A stretch of 64,000 nt of DNA from assembly GCA_016707485.1 (NCBI GenBank), contig JADJHN010000002.1, forward strand, positions 124,001 through 188,000, written 5' to 3'. Positions 17,557-26,314 of this stretch are shown in pieces; the first letter of the stretch is position 1, and each line of letters opens with the position of its first letter. The position numbers were made by a program, and so were the translations under genes. The notes under the pieces are model-generated. The model worked only from the letters and a program-made list of their open reading frames with translations, was not told the origin of the DNA and searched no databases. Source of the DNA: Lysobacterales bacterium (lineage in GTDB: Bacteria; Pseudomonadota; Gammaproteobacteria; Xanthomonadales; Rhodanobacteraceae).

Positions 17557-18669
17557 ATGAGCGAAGCGGGCAGCGCACAACTCGTCGAGGATGGCAGCCG
17601 GCTCAGCATCCGCGGAGACTGGACGCTTGAGCACGTCGCGCGACTTGCCACACTGTGCGCAAACCTGCAGGGGAAGATCGCTGCCGATTCGCGCATCGAT
17701 GCGCGCGCGATTGGCCACATCGACACTGCCGGCGCCAGTTTCCTGCTCGACCTTGCCGGCGCGGATCCGGCCCGCATCGATGTCGACCGCGCATCCACGC
17801 GCAAGCTGATTGCCGCGGTATCGCGCGCGGAAAATGCGCCGCCGGCAAAGCGTCGCCGCAAGGATCGCGGATTCATCGCCATCCTCGCCAATGTCGGCCA
17901 GGCGCTTGACGATATCTGGAACGATGCAATCGCCCTGGTCGGCTTCATCGGCCTTATCCTCGCGGCCTTTGCGCGCAGTGCGCTGGATCCACGGCGCTGG
18001 CGCGTGACATCGACCGTCGCGCATATCGAACAGACCGGTCTGAACGCGCTGCCGATCGTTGCCCTGCTGTGTTTCCTGGTCGGGGCGGTGGTTGCCTTTC
18101 TCGGCGCGACCGTACTCAAGGATTTCGGTGCCAGCATCTACACGGTCGAGCTTGTCGGCTACTCGTTCCTGCGCGAATTCGGCGTACTGCTGACCGCGAT
18201 CATGGTGGCCGGGCGCTCCGGCAGCGCGTTCACCGCACAGATCGGCTCGATGAAGGCACGCGAGGAGGTCGATGCGATCCGCACCCTTGGCCTGCAACCG
18301 GTCGATGTGCTGGTCATGCCGCGCGTGCTTGCCTTGCTCGTGTCGATGCCGATCCTGACCCTGGTCGGCATGCTCGCCGGCATCATCGGCGGTGCCGCGG
18401 TGTGCGTGATCACGCTCGATGTTTCGCCACTGATGTTCATCACGCGCCTGCACGAGACCACCGGCGTGCGCCATTTCTGGGTCGGCATGAGCAAGGCACC
18501 CGTGTTCGCCTTCCTGATTGCCGCGATTGGCTGCCTCGAAGGTTTCAAGGTTGCCGGCAGCGCCGAGTCGGTTGGCACGCACACGACATCGAGCGTCGTG
18601 CAGTCGATCTTCGTGGTCATCCTGATCGATGCGCTGGCGGCGATCTTCTTCATGGAGATCAACCTGTGA
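17557..18669 (+). CDS. mlaE: Lipid-transport ABC permease: N-terminal STAS domain fused to MlaE
   Basis: This 370-aa protein starts at ATGAGCGAAGCG. Residues ~1-95 form a STAS domain (LSIRGDWTLEHVARLA, IDARAIGHIDTAGASFLLDL) equivalent to MlaB. Residues ~130-370 are the MlaE permease with EFGVLLTAIMVAGRSGSAFTAQIGSM and PVFAFLIAAIGCLEGFKV. In E. coli MlaB is a separate subunit; here it is built into the permease. The complex moves phospholipids between inner membrane and periplasmic carriers to keep the outer membrane asymmetric. It is the first gene of a four-gene operon and its stop overlaps the next start (GTGA). Confidence 0.9.
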   Translation: MSEAGSAQLVEDGSRLSIRGDWTLEHVARLATLCANLQGKIAADSRIDARAIGHIDTAGASFLLDLAGADPARIDVDRASTRKLIAAVSRAENAPPAKRRRKDRGFIAILANVGQALDDIWNDAIALVGFIGLILAAFARSALDPRRWRVTSTVAHIEQTGLNALPIVALLCFLVGAVVAFLGATVLKDFGASIYTVELVGYSFLREFGVLLTAIMVAGRSGSAFTAQIGSMKAREEVDAIRTLGLQPVDVLVMPRVLALLVSMPILTLVGMLAGIIGGAAVCVITLDVSPLMFITRLHETTGVRHFWVGMSKAPVFAFLIAAIGCLEGFKVAGSAESVGTHTTSSVVQSIFVVILIDALAAIFFMEINL

Positions 18670-19469
18670 GCGCCGAGGAGCCGATCATCCGCATCCGCGG
18701 GCTGCGCAACCAGTTCGGCGATTTCGTCGTGCACGAGAACCTGGACCTCGATGTCCGCCGTGGCGAGATCATCGGCGTGGTCGGCGGCTCGGGTTCGGGA
18801 AAATCGGTGCTGATGCGCGCGATCATCGGCCTCGGCAGGCCTGCCGCCGGCAGCATCCTCCTGTTTGGCGAGGATGTGGCGACGATGTCAGACTCCAGGC
18901 GTGCACTCGTCGAGCAGCGCTGCGGCGTGTTGTTCCAGAACGGCGCGCTGTTTTCGTCGCTGACCGTCGCTGAAAACGTCGGCGTGGCGCTGACCGAACA
19001 CCATGATCTCGATGCGGAAATCGTCCATCGCCTGGCCTTGCTGAAGATTGCCCTCGCCGGTCTGCCACTCGATGCGGCAGACAAGTTCCCGTCGCAGCTC
19101 TCCGGCGGCATGGTCAAGCGCGCTGCGCTGGCGCGCTCACTTGCGCTGGATCCCGAGATCCTGTTTCTCGATGAACCGACCGCCGGACTCGACCCGATCG
19201 GTGCGGCGGCCTTCGACCAGTTGATCCTGACCCTGCGCGACAGCCTCGGCCTGACCGTGTTCCTGATCACCCATGACCTCGACACGCTGTACACGATCTG
19301 CGACCGCGTTGCCGTGCTGGCGAAGAAACGCATTCTCGTCGCCGACACGCTTGATGTCGTCGAGCAGGTCGACGAACCATGGATCCAGGAATACTTCCAG
19401 GGTCCACGCGGTCGCGCCGCACGCCGCGCGACGCAGACCCATTCCACTCCACTCCCGGCAGGCCCCTGA
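18666..19469 (+). CDS. mlaF: Lipid-transport ABC ATPase MlaF
   Basis: This 267-aa ATPase starts at GTG 18666, overlapping the permease stop by four bases. Visible are GGSGSGKSVLMRAI (Walker A), a FQNGALFSSLTVAENV Q-loop, LSGGMVKRAALARS (ABC signature), LFLDEPTAGLDP (Walker B) and THD (H-switch). These are typical of MlaF, which powers the MlaE permease in the cytoplasm. The longer upstream open frame is just the overlap with the permease gene in another frame. Confidence 0.92.
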   Translation: MSAEEPIIRIRGLRNQFGDFVVHENLDLDVRRGEIIGVVGGSGSGKSVLMRAIIGLGRPAAGSILLFGEDVATMSDSRRALVEQRCGVLFQNGALFSSLTVAENVGVALTEHHDLDAEIVHRLALLKIALAGLPLDAADKFPSQLSGGMVKRAALARSLALDPEILFLDEPTAGLDPIGAAAFDQLILTLRDSLGLTVFLITHDLDTLYTICDRVAVLAKKRILVADTLDVVEQVDEPWIQEYFQGPRGRAARRATQTHSTPLPAGP

Positions 19470-19471
19470 CC

Positions 19472-20416
19472 ATGGAAACACGCGCCCACCATGTCCTCAT
19501 CGGCAGCTTCGCGATCCTCGCCTTCCTCCTCGGACTCGGCTTCGTGCTGTGGCTGTCCAAGACCAGTGCCGACCGCGAATTCAGCTTTTACGATGTCGTC
19601 TTCACCGAAGCGGTGACCGGCCTGTCGAAGGGCGGACTGGTGCAGTACAACGGCATCAAGGTTGGCGAGGTGACCCAACTCAAGCTCGCCCCGGATGATC
19701 CGCGCAAGGTCATTGCACGGGTGCGCCTGGATGGCGACACGCCGGTCAAGGTCGATACCGAGGCCAAGCTCGGCCTGCTCGGCGTCACCGGCACGGCATT
19801 CATCCAGCTCAGTGGCGGCTCGCCAGGCAGCAAGCCGCTGCTGCCGAAGGACGCGCATGCGGTGCCGGTGATCGTGGCTTCGGAATCGGCCTTGTCGAAA
19901 TTGCTTTCTTCCGGCGAGGACATCGTCACCAGCGTCAACCAGTCCTTGCTGCGCGTCGGCCAGTTGCTGTCCAAGGAGAATGTCGATCATGTCTCGGCGA
20001 CACTCGAGCACTTCGACAACATCGCCTCGACGATCGCCGACCAGCGTGGCGACATGGCCAAGGCGCTGAACCAGCTGGCCGATGCCAGCAGCGAACTGAA
20101 ATCGACCTTGACCACGCTGCACAACATGGCCAGCACGACGAACGAGCTGATCAATACCGATGTGCGCCGGGTGCTGCAGTCAACCGACAAGGCGATTGCC
20201 GCCATCGAACGGGTCGCCGGATCGACCGGCCAGCTGCTCGACCAGAACCAGGCGGCGATCGCCAGCTTCAGTGACCAGGGCTTGCGCCAGGTAGGCCCGA
20301 CCCTGCTGGAACTGCGCGAGACGCTGCGCTCGTTCAAGCAACTCGGTGACCAGCTGGGCAGCTCCAATACCCTGTTGCTCGGCCGCGACCAACCCAGGGA
20401 GTACCAGCCGAAATGA
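19472..20416 (+). CDS. mlaD: MCE/MlaD family substrate-binding protein
   Basis: This 314-aa protein starts at ATG 19472, two bases after the ATPase stop. An N-terminal membrane anchor (VLIGSFAILAFLLGLGFVLWLS) precedes the MCE domain (YDVVFTEAVTGLSKGGLVQYNGIKVGEV; GLLGVTGTAFIQLSGG), followed by a long helical C-terminus with heptad character (ALNQLADASSELKSTLTTLHNM). MCE hexamers form a ring or channel for lipids in the periplasm above the MlaE-MlaF complex. The protein is longer than E. coli MlaD because of the helical tail. Confidence 0.9.
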   Translation: METRAHHVLIGSFAILAFLLGLGFVLWLSKTSADREFSFYDVVFTEAVTGLSKGGLVQYNGIKVGEVTQLKLAPDDPRKVIARVRLDGDTPVKVDTEAKLGLLGVTGTAFIQLSGGSPGSKPLLPKDAHAVPVIVASESALSKLLSSGEDIVTSVNQSLLRVGQLLSKENVDHVSATLEHFDNIASTIADQRGDMAKALNQLADASSELKSTLTTLHNMASTTNELINTDVRRVLQSTDKAIAAIERVAGSTGQLLDQNQAAIASFSDQGLRQVGPTLLELRETLRSFKQLGDQLGSSNTLLLGRDQPREYQPK

Positions 20417-21114
20417 AACGCAGCATCCGACTCGTGATCCTCGGCGCAAGCATCTTGCTGGGTGCCTGCGCGGCATTGAGCGGCAAGCATGCCTCGTTTG
20501 CGGTCTATGCGCCGCAGTTGCAGATTGCCGCTGCGGAAAAACCCGCCACGCAGGCGGCAATCGACTGGCAACTGCTCATCGACACGCCCCTGACCAGTAC
20601 CGCGCTGAATACCCGGCGCATCGCGATCATGAGCAGTCCGGGCGTGCTGGAGGTCTATGCCGATGCGCGCTGGCGCGATCCGGCACCGCTGATGCTGCGC
20701 AGCCTGCTGGTTCAGGCCTTCGATCAGGAGGGTCGGGTCGGCGGTGTCAGTGCCATCGACTCCGGACTCAATGGCGATTATTCGCTGGCCATGGATCTGC
20801 GCGATTTCCAGATCGAAATCGTCGATGGCGCCCCTCGCGCGGCCATCCGCTGCACCGCACGATTGTTCGATCGCCGCAGCAATCGCATCGTCGCCAGCCA
20901 GTCATTCAGTGCGGAAACGCCGGCGGCCGGCAAGGATGTCGCAAGCGCCGTCGACGCATTCACCGCCGCACTCGATCAACTGTTGCCGAAGGTCGTCAGC
21001 TGGACGATTGAACAAGGCCAGGCAAACCGGATGACACGCCCGGCCAATGGAAACCCGGACGAAGAATCGCCGCGCCAGGGAACCATCAACGATCAGCGCG
21101 GCAGCACCGGATAA
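20413..21114 (+). CDS. ABC-type transport auxiliary lipoprotein (PqiC/LetC-like)
   Basis: This 233-aa protein starts with ATGA overlap to the MCE gene. MKRSIRLVILGASILLGACAAL has a lipobox LLGAC with the lipidated cysteine near residue 19. The mature domain is of the ABC-transport auxiliary component type, like PqiC: ATQAAIDWQLLIDTPLTSTALNTRRIAIM, then ADARWRDPAPLMLRSLL. It probably sits in the outer membrane and helps the MCE system pass lipid across the periplasm, taking a place that MlaA/MlaC fill elsewhere. The last 22 bp overlap the convergent amidase gene. Confidence 0.85.
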   Translation: MKRSIRLVILGASILLGACAALSGKHASFAVYAPQLQIAAAEKPATQAAIDWQLLIDTPLTSTALNTRRIAIMSSPGVLEVYADARWRDPAPLMLRSLLVQAFDQEGRVGGVSAIDSGLNGDYSLAMDLRDFQIEIVDGAPRAAIRCTARLFDRRSNRIVASQSFSAETPAAGKDVASAVDAFTAALDQLLPKVVSWTIEQGQANRMTRPANGNPDEESPRQGTINDQRGSTG

Positions 21115-22502
21115 TTCGGCGTTGCATCCAGCCGCGACGCGCAGACCTCGGCGAGCTCGAGCAGGCGCAGGTCCGATCCGGGCGCACCGACCAGCTGCAG
21201 GCCGATCGGCATGCCGTTTTCGAGGATGCCCATGGGCAGGCTGACCGCCGGGCAACCGGCGAGGCTGGCAAAACTGCACAGATCGGCATCGCCCGCGCGT
21301 TCGGTTTCGCCAATGCGGTAGGGGCCATGCGAAACGGTCGGCAGCACCAGCACGTCGACCTGCTCGAACAAATGCCGCGCGGTGAGCACGGCCTGGTCGA
21401 GCATGCGGTCAGCGGCGGCGTAGGTGACCGCGGACTTGCTGCGCGCAAAACCGAGCATGTCGCGCAGGCGTGGCGAAACCGGGCAGGCACCGTCATCAAG
21501 ATCGGCTTCAAGCTCGACGGCCAGTTCGGCCTCCATGATCAGCAATGCGGCGCGACGCATGCGCGCAAAGTCATAGCCGCTGAAATCGGCATCGCTGCGT
21601 TCGCCAAGCTCAAGCGCCAGGGCATCCATCGCCTCGGCAAATACCGCACAGACATCCGGGCTGACGCCGAGCGCGGGCAGGTTGCCAATGAATCCACTGC
21701 GCAGGCGACCCGGCTCCCAGTCCGGCGGCGACAAGGCGACACGGCGACGGCGCGAACGCACATCGTCAACGTCATAGGCGGCAAGGACCTGCAGGACGAT
21801 GGCCAGATCCTGCACCGAGCGGGCGAGGATGCCGACGCTGTCGAGACGCCGCGCCGCCGGCACCACGCCGTGGGTGGACAATTCGCCAAGGGTCGGGCGC
21901 AAACCGTAGATGCCGCAATGACTGGCCGGAATGCGCACCGAGCCGAGCGTGTCGGTGCCGATGGCGAAACTGCACAAGCCCGCGGCGACCGCTGCCGCCG
22001 AGCCCGCCGAGGAACCGCCGGCGATGAATTCGCGCCGGTGCGGATTGTGCGTCGGGCCGGATTCCCCGGTGGTGCCGGTGGTGCCCAGCGCGGCTTCGTC
22101 GACGGCGGTCTTGCCGAGGATCACCGCACCGGCCGCGCGCAAACGCGCAATCACGCTGGCATCTTCGGCAGCAATGCGCTGCCTGCGCCCGGCCAGGCCA
22201 AGTGCGGTCGGCAAGCCGGCGACATCGATATTGTCCTTGATCGCCACGGCCAGGCCATCGAGGCGGCCAATCGTGTTCCTTGCCTTGCGCCGCTCGTCAC
22301 TGGCGCGGGCGGCGCGAGGTGCCATGTCGTCGGTACAGACAAAGGCCGCCAGGGACGCGTTTTCGGCAGCGATCGCATCGGCATACAGGGACTGCAGGTG
22401 CACGGCGCTGATGCGCCCGGCGGCCAGCCAGTGCAGCAACTGGAATGCACTCGCACCGCGCAGGCGCTGGCTGGAGAGTTCGGATTCCTGGCTCGTGCTC
22501 AT
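21093..22502 (-). CDS. Amidase signature family hydrolase
   Basis: This 469-aa protein starts at ATG 22502 (MSTSQESELSS). The Ser-cis-Ser-Lys triad of the family is visible: lysine in AVAIKDNIDVAG, serine in GGSSAGSAAAVAAG, and the nucleophile serine in GTDTLGSVRIPASHCG. The C-terminal GCPAVSLPMGILENGMPIGLQLVG is also typical. The family hydrolyses amide bonds in substrates from amino-acid amides to allophanate; no gatC/gatB neighbour points to the tRNA amidotransferase, so it is a stand-alone amidase of unknown substrate. It is divergent from the ETF-QO gene. Confidence 0.88.
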   Translation of the reverse strand: MSTSQESELSSQRLRGASAFQLLHWLAAGRISAVHLQSLYADAIAAENASLAAFVCTDDMAPRAARASDERRKARNTIGRLDGLAVAIKDNIDVAGLPTALGLAGRRQRIAAEDASVIARLRAAGAVILGKTAVDEAALGTTGTTGESGPTHNPHRREFIAGGSSAGSAAAVAAGLCSFAIGTDTLGSVRIPASHCGIYGLRPTLGELSTHGVVPAARRLDSVGILARSVQDLAIVLQVLAAYDVDDVRSRRRRVALSPPDWEPGRLRSGFIGNLPALGVSPDVCAVFAEAMDALALELGERSDADFSGYDFARMRRAALLIMEAELAVELEADLDDGACPVSPRLRDMLGFARSKSAVTYAAADRMLDQAVLTARHLFEQVDVLVLPTVSHGPYRIGETERAGDADLCSFASLAGCPAVSLPMGILENGMPIGLQLVGAPGSDLRLLELAEVCASRLDATPNYPVLPR

Positions 22503-22586
22503 GCTTGGTTCCTGCTTTTTGCGGGCGATTATGACCCATCCGCAATTGATGCCTGCGCCACTAACCCCGACAATGGGGATTGGACG

Positions 22587-24209
22587 ATGGCACAGGGCAG
22601 CGAAATGAGCGAACGCGAAACGATGCAATACGACGTCATCACCGTCGGCGCCGGCCCGGCCGGGCTCGCCTTCGCCATCCGCCTCAAGCAACTGAAACCC
22701 GATTTGACCGTCTGCGTGATCGAGAAAGCTTCGACGATCGGCGCGCAGATACTCTCCGGTGCGGTGATCGAACCAGAGCCGCTCAACGAGCTGCTGCCGG
22801 AGTGGGGCGCGAATCCGCCGCCCATCTGCGTTCCCGCCAGCAAGGACGAATTCTGGTGGTTGCGCGATCACGAACGCGCGATGAAATCGCCGATCACGCC
22901 GCCGCAGATGCACAACCACGGCAATTTCATCGTCTCCCTCGGTGCGCTGTGCGCCTGGCTTGCGCCGCAGGCCGAGGCCCTTGGCGTCGACGTGTTCCCG
23001 GGCTTTGCCGCCGCCGAGGCGCTGATCGACGACGCTGGTGCGGTCAAGGGCGTGCGCATCGGCGACATGGGCGTCGCCCGTGATGGTTCGCACAAGCCGG
23101 GCTACACCGAAGGCATCGACATCCTCGCCCCGATCACCGTGCTCGGCGAAGGCTGCCGCGGCAGCATCAGCAAGCAGTTGATCGCCCGCTACAAGCTGGA
23201 TGCGGACAGCGATCCGCAAACCTATGGCATCGGCCTCAAGGAACTCTGGCAGGTGCCGCCCGGGCGCGTGGAGCCGGGCAAGATCGTGCATACGCTGGGC
23301 TGGCCGCTCGATGCGGCGACTTATGGCGGCAGCTTCCTCTATCACCTGGACAAGGACCGCATTGCCATCGGTTTCGTTGCCGGCCTCGACTACATCGATC
23401 CCGAGTTCAAGCCGTTCGAGGCCTTCCAGCAGCTGAAGAACCATCCCTTGATCAAGCCGCTGCTGGAAGGCGGCGAGATCCTCTCCGCCGGCGCGCGCGC
23501 CTTGATCGAAGGTGGCTACCAGTCGCTGCCCAAGGTCGAGATGCCGGGCGCGATGCTGATCGGCGATTCAGCCGGCCTGATGAATGTGCCGAAGATCAAG
23601 GGCACGCATCAGGCAATGCGCTCGGGCATGCTCGCCGCCGAGCATGTCGCCGCCACCGGAACATCCGCCGGTTGGGATGCCAGGCTGCGCGACTCGGTGG
23701 TGATGAAGGAATTGCGCAAGGTGCGCAATATCCGCCCGGGCTTCCACAAGGGCCTCTGGCTGGGCCTTGCCAATGCCGGCTGGGAAACCGCAACCGCAGG
23801 GCTTTCGCCGTGGACGCTGAAAAACCACGCCGATCATTCGGCGCTGAAGAAAATCGGCGAATACGAATCGCCGCAGCGCGACTGGACCGAACGCAGCCTG
23901 CCGCCGCGTGACCGCCTGGCCAGCGTCTACTTTGCCGCCACCGAACACGATGAGGATCAACCGATCCATCTGCATGTTGCCGATCCCGACATCTGCGTGA
24001 CCCGCTGCACGGTGGAATACAACAACCCGTGCACGCGCTTCTGCCCGGCGGGTGTCTACGAGATGGTCGATGACGCCGCCGGCAGGCGCCTGCAGATCAA
24101 TGCCGCCAACTGCGTGCACTGCAAGACCTGCGACATCAAGGATCCCTACCAGATCATCAACTGGGTCACTCCGGAAGGCGGCAGCGGGCCGAATTACCAG
24201 AATCTCTGA
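22587..24209 (+). CDS. Electron transfer flavoprotein-ubiquinone oxidoreductase
   Basis: This 540-aa protein starts at ATG 22587 (MAQGSEMSERE). The FAD-binding ITVGAGPAGLAFAIRLK at the N-terminus, the membrane/ubiquinone region around GGYQSLPKVEMPGAMLIGDSAG, and a C-terminal 4Fe-4S site (CTRFCPAGVYEM and NCVHCKTCDIKDP) define ETF-QO. It takes electrons from reduced ETF and gives them to ubiquinone on the inner membrane, linking acyl-CoA dehydrogenases to respiration. etfB-etfA lie 1.3 kb downstream on the same strand, and fadE is at 39-41.5 kb. The frame is open far upstream of this start, but that part is the antisense of the amidase. Confidence 0.95.
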   Translation: MAQGSEMSERETMQYDVITVGAGPAGLAFAIRLKQLKPDLTVCVIEKASTIGAQILSGAVIEPEPLNELLPEWGANPPPICVPASKDEFWWLRDHERAMKSPITPPQMHNHGNFIVSLGALCAWLAPQAEALGVDVFPGFAAAEALIDDAGAVKGVRIGDMGVARDGSHKPGYTEGIDILAPITVLGEGCRGSISKQLIARYKLDADSDPQTYGIGLKELWQVPPGRVEPGKIVHTLGWPLDAATYGGSFLYHLDKDRIAIGFVAGLDYIDPEFKPFEAFQQLKNHPLIKPLLEGGEILSAGARALIEGGYQSLPKVEMPGAMLIGDSAGLMNVPKIKGTHQAMRSGMLAAEHVAATGTSAGWDARLRDSVVMKELRKVRNIRPGFHKGLWLGLANAGWETATAGLSPWTLKNHADHSALKKIGEYESPQRDWTERSLPPRDRLASVYFAATEHDEDQPIHLHVADPDICVTRCTVEYNNPCTRFCPAGVYEMVDDAAGRRLQINAANCVHCKTCDIKDPYQIINWVTPEGGSGPNYQNL

Positions 24210-24344
24210 GGCGTGAGGCAGGCGCATGGGCATGCGACACGGCGCGCGCAAGCGTGGATTGTCCGCCGGTCGCCATTGCCGCCTTGACTTGAGCAATCCC
24301 CGGCGCGCGGGCACGATGGCGGACTTCACGCCGGAGTCGCCCGC

Positions 24345-25250
24345 ATGCCGCACATCGCCCTCGTCACTGTCCACGCTGCGCGCGCGACCGATGCGGATCT
24401 GGCTCCGTTGCAGGCTGCCTTGCTGGATGCCGGCGCGCAGGTGGCGATTGTCGACTGGGATGATGCCGCAGTGGATTGGGCGGTGTTCGATCTGGTCGTG
24501 CTGCGCTCGTGCTGGGACTACACCGAGCGCTATGTGGAGTTCCTCGTCTGGGCCGAGCGTGTCAGCCACCTGACGCGCCTGCTCAATGCCTTCGCGATCG
24601 TGCGCTGGAACACCGACAAGCATTATCTGGCCGATCTGGAACGCGCCGGCATCGCCATCGTGCCGAGCCGCTTCATCGAGCCGGAAGCCGATGTCATGGC
24701 CGAACTGCAGGCTTTTCTTGATGCGCATGGCGAATGCGCCGAACTGGTCGTGAAACCGGCCATCGGTGCCGGCTCGCGCGATACGCAGAGGCACCCGCGC
24801 CATGACATCGACGCGATCAGCGCCCATGTCGAACGCTTGCTCAGGGCTGGCCGCAGTGTCCTCCTGCAGCCCTATCTCGATCGCGTCGACGATGCCGGCG
24901 AAACCGCGCTGATCCATTTCGACGGCGCGTTCAGCCACGCCATCCGCAAGGGCCCGTTGCTGCGCAAGGATGCGGGTCCGACCGCGGAACTGTATGCGCC
25001 CGAACAGATCGATACCCGCGAGCCGGGTGCCGACGAACGCGCGCTCGCCGCGAAGGTGCTGGCCGCCCTGCCCTTTGCCGGCATGCCTGCCTATGCGCGT
25101 GTCGACCTGATTCGCGGCGCCGACGGCAGTCCGCTCCTGCTGGAACTGGAATTGACCGAGCCGTCGCTGTTCTTTGCCCACGGCCCCGGTTCGGCGCAAC
25201 GCTTCGCTGCCTCGTTGCTGGCGCATTGTGCGCAGGATGCGCGCGACTGA
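24345..25250 (+). CDS. ATP-grasp domain protein (RimK-like)
   Basis: This 301-aa protein has an N-terminal pre-ATP-grasp alpha/beta region (MPHIALVTVHAARATDADLA; VVLRSCWDYTERYVEF). The ATP-grasp fold follows: ELVVKPAIGAGSRDTQRH, SVLLQPYLDRVDDAGETALIHFDGAFSHAI, and the Mg-binding LLLELELTEPSLF with ELELTEPS. Such proteins join a carboxylate to an amine or thiol with ATP, for example in peptide or glutathione-type ligation. No substrate clue is visible. It sits between the ETF-QO and etfBA genes on the same strand but has no obvious mechanistic link to them. Confidence 0.82.
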   Translation: MPHIALVTVHAARATDADLAPLQAALLDAGAQVAIVDWDDAAVDWAVFDLVVLRSCWDYTERYVEFLVWAERVSHLTRLLNAFAIVRWNTDKHYLADLERAGIAIVPSRFIEPEADVMAELQAFLDAHGECAELVVKPAIGAGSRDTQRHPRHDIDAISAHVERLLRAGRSVLLQPYLDRVDDAGETALIHFDGAFSHAIRKGPLLRKDAGPTAELYAPEQIDTREPGADERALAAKVLAALPFAGMPAYARVDLIRGADGSPLLLELELTEPSLFFAHGPGSAQRFAASLLAHCAQDARD

Positions 25251-25341
25251 AACCGGCGCCTCACCGCGAAGGTGGGCAGGATTTGCCCAATCCGACGCCC
25301 GCGCGAGCAACCCTGCGGGTCAGCGCAATTCCATACCGGTC

Positions 25342-25376
25342 TTGTCCACAGGGCTATCCACGTCGCCTGTGGATAA
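25342..25376. promoter_or_regulatory. Cluster of three DnaA-box-like sites
   Basis: Within 35 bp are TTGTCCACA (25342-25350, one mismatch to TTATCCACA), CTATCCACG (25354-25362, two mismatches) and TGTGGATAA (25368-25376, the perfect box on the opposite strand). They lie in the 270-bp gap before etfB. They could bind DnaA for transcription control or titration; there is no AT-rich unwinding element nearby, so an origin is unlikely. Confidence 0.5.
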
Positions 25377-25455
25377 ACGCTGGCGACGCCGTCGCCGCAC
25401 CTGCGCATGATTTCATCGGCAACCGCCGGCACGGGCGCAATGCCGCACGCTTTCC

Positions 25456-25482
25456 TTGCCGATCGGCAGCCTACGTTACAAT
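25456..25482 (+). promoter_or_regulatory. Candidate sigma-70 promoter for etfBA
   Basis: TTGCCG (25456-25461) and TACAAT (25477-25482) are spaced by 15 bp, slightly short, about 38 bp before the etfB ATG. The -10 is good; the -35 is only fair. Confidence 0.45.
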
Positions 25483-25520
25483 GCGCGGGTCATGTTTCCC
25501 TGCTCAGGAATTCCGCAGCG

Positions 25521-26267
25521 ATGAAGATCCTCGTCGGTTACAAGCGTGTCGTCGATTACAACGTGCGCATCCAGGTCAAGCCGGATGGCTCCGGTGTGGT
25601 CACCGATGGCGTCAAGCTGTCGGCCAACCCTTTCGATGACATTGCCCTCGAAGAAGCCTTGCGCCTGCGCGAGAAAGGCATCGCCAGCGAAGTCGTCGTC
25701 GTCACGATCGGCCCGGCCAATGCCCAGGCGCATATCCGCAATGGCCTGGCCATGGGCGCCAACCGCGCCATCCACGTGGTCAGCGAAGAGGCCATCCAGC
25801 CGCTGACCGCCGCGCGCGCCATGCTCAAGCTGATCGACAAGGAGCAACCCGGGATCGTCATCCTCGGCAAGCAGGCCATCGATGATGACTGCAACCAGAC
25901 CGGGCAGATGCTGGCCGCGCTGTGGGATCGCCCGCAGGCGACCTTTGCCTCGAAGATCGAGATCAGCGGGCAGGTTGCCAGGGTAACCCGCGAGGTGGAT
26001 GCCGGCCTGGAAACGATCGAGGTCGATCTGCCGGCGGTGATCACCACCGACCTGCGCCTCAACGAGCCGCGTTTCATCAAGCTGCCCGACATCATGAAGG
26101 CAAAGTCCAAGCCGCTGGAGACACTGCAGTTTGCCGATCTTGCCGTCGAAGCGGGCGATCACCTGAAGACGACCCGCTTCGAGCCGCCGGCCAAGCGCAG
26201 CAAGGGCGTCATGGTCAAGGATGCCGCCGAACTGGTCGCCGCGCTCAAGGCCAAGGGCCTGCTCTGA
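25521..26267 (+). CDS. etfB: Electron transfer flavoprotein beta subunit
   Basis: This 248-aa protein starts MKILVGYKRVVDYNVRI at ATG 25521. The family motifs are visible: ANPFDDIALEEALRLRE, VVTIGPANAQAHIRNGLAMGANRAIHV, and the signature VDLPAVITTDLRLNEPRFIKLPDIMKAKSKPLE. EtfB binds AMP and, with EtfA, forms the FAD-carrying shuttle that collects electrons from acyl-CoA and related dehydrogenases. It is co-directional with etfA, 47 bp apart. Confidence 0.96.
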   Translation: MKILVGYKRVVDYNVRIQVKPDGSGVVTDGVKLSANPFDDIALEEALRLREKGIASEVVVVTIGPANAQAHIRNGLAMGANRAIHVVSEEAIQPLTAARAMLKLIDKEQPGIVILGKQAIDDDCNQTGQMLAALWDRPQATFASKIEISGQVARVTREVDAGLETIEVDLPAVITTDLRLNEPRFIKLPDIMKAKSKPLETLQFADLAVEAGDHLKTTRFEPPAKRSKGVMVKDAAELVAALKAKGLL

Positions 26268-26314
26268 TCGAACCGGCGCGCTCGCGCCTCCACAGGATTC
26301 AGCAAGGAAAACCA

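Noticed and set aside
21327..22586. Open frame continuing upstream of the ETF-QO start
   Set aside because: It is antisense to the amidase and shows no ETF-QO similarity; the FAD motif begins only after 22587.
22503..23444. Upstream extension of the amidase frame
   Set aside because: Antisense to ETF-QO; amidase homology starts at 22502.
25342..25376. Replication origin
   Set aside because: Three DnaA-like boxes alone, without dnaA/dnaN/gidA neighbours or an AT-rich unwinding stretch, are not enough.
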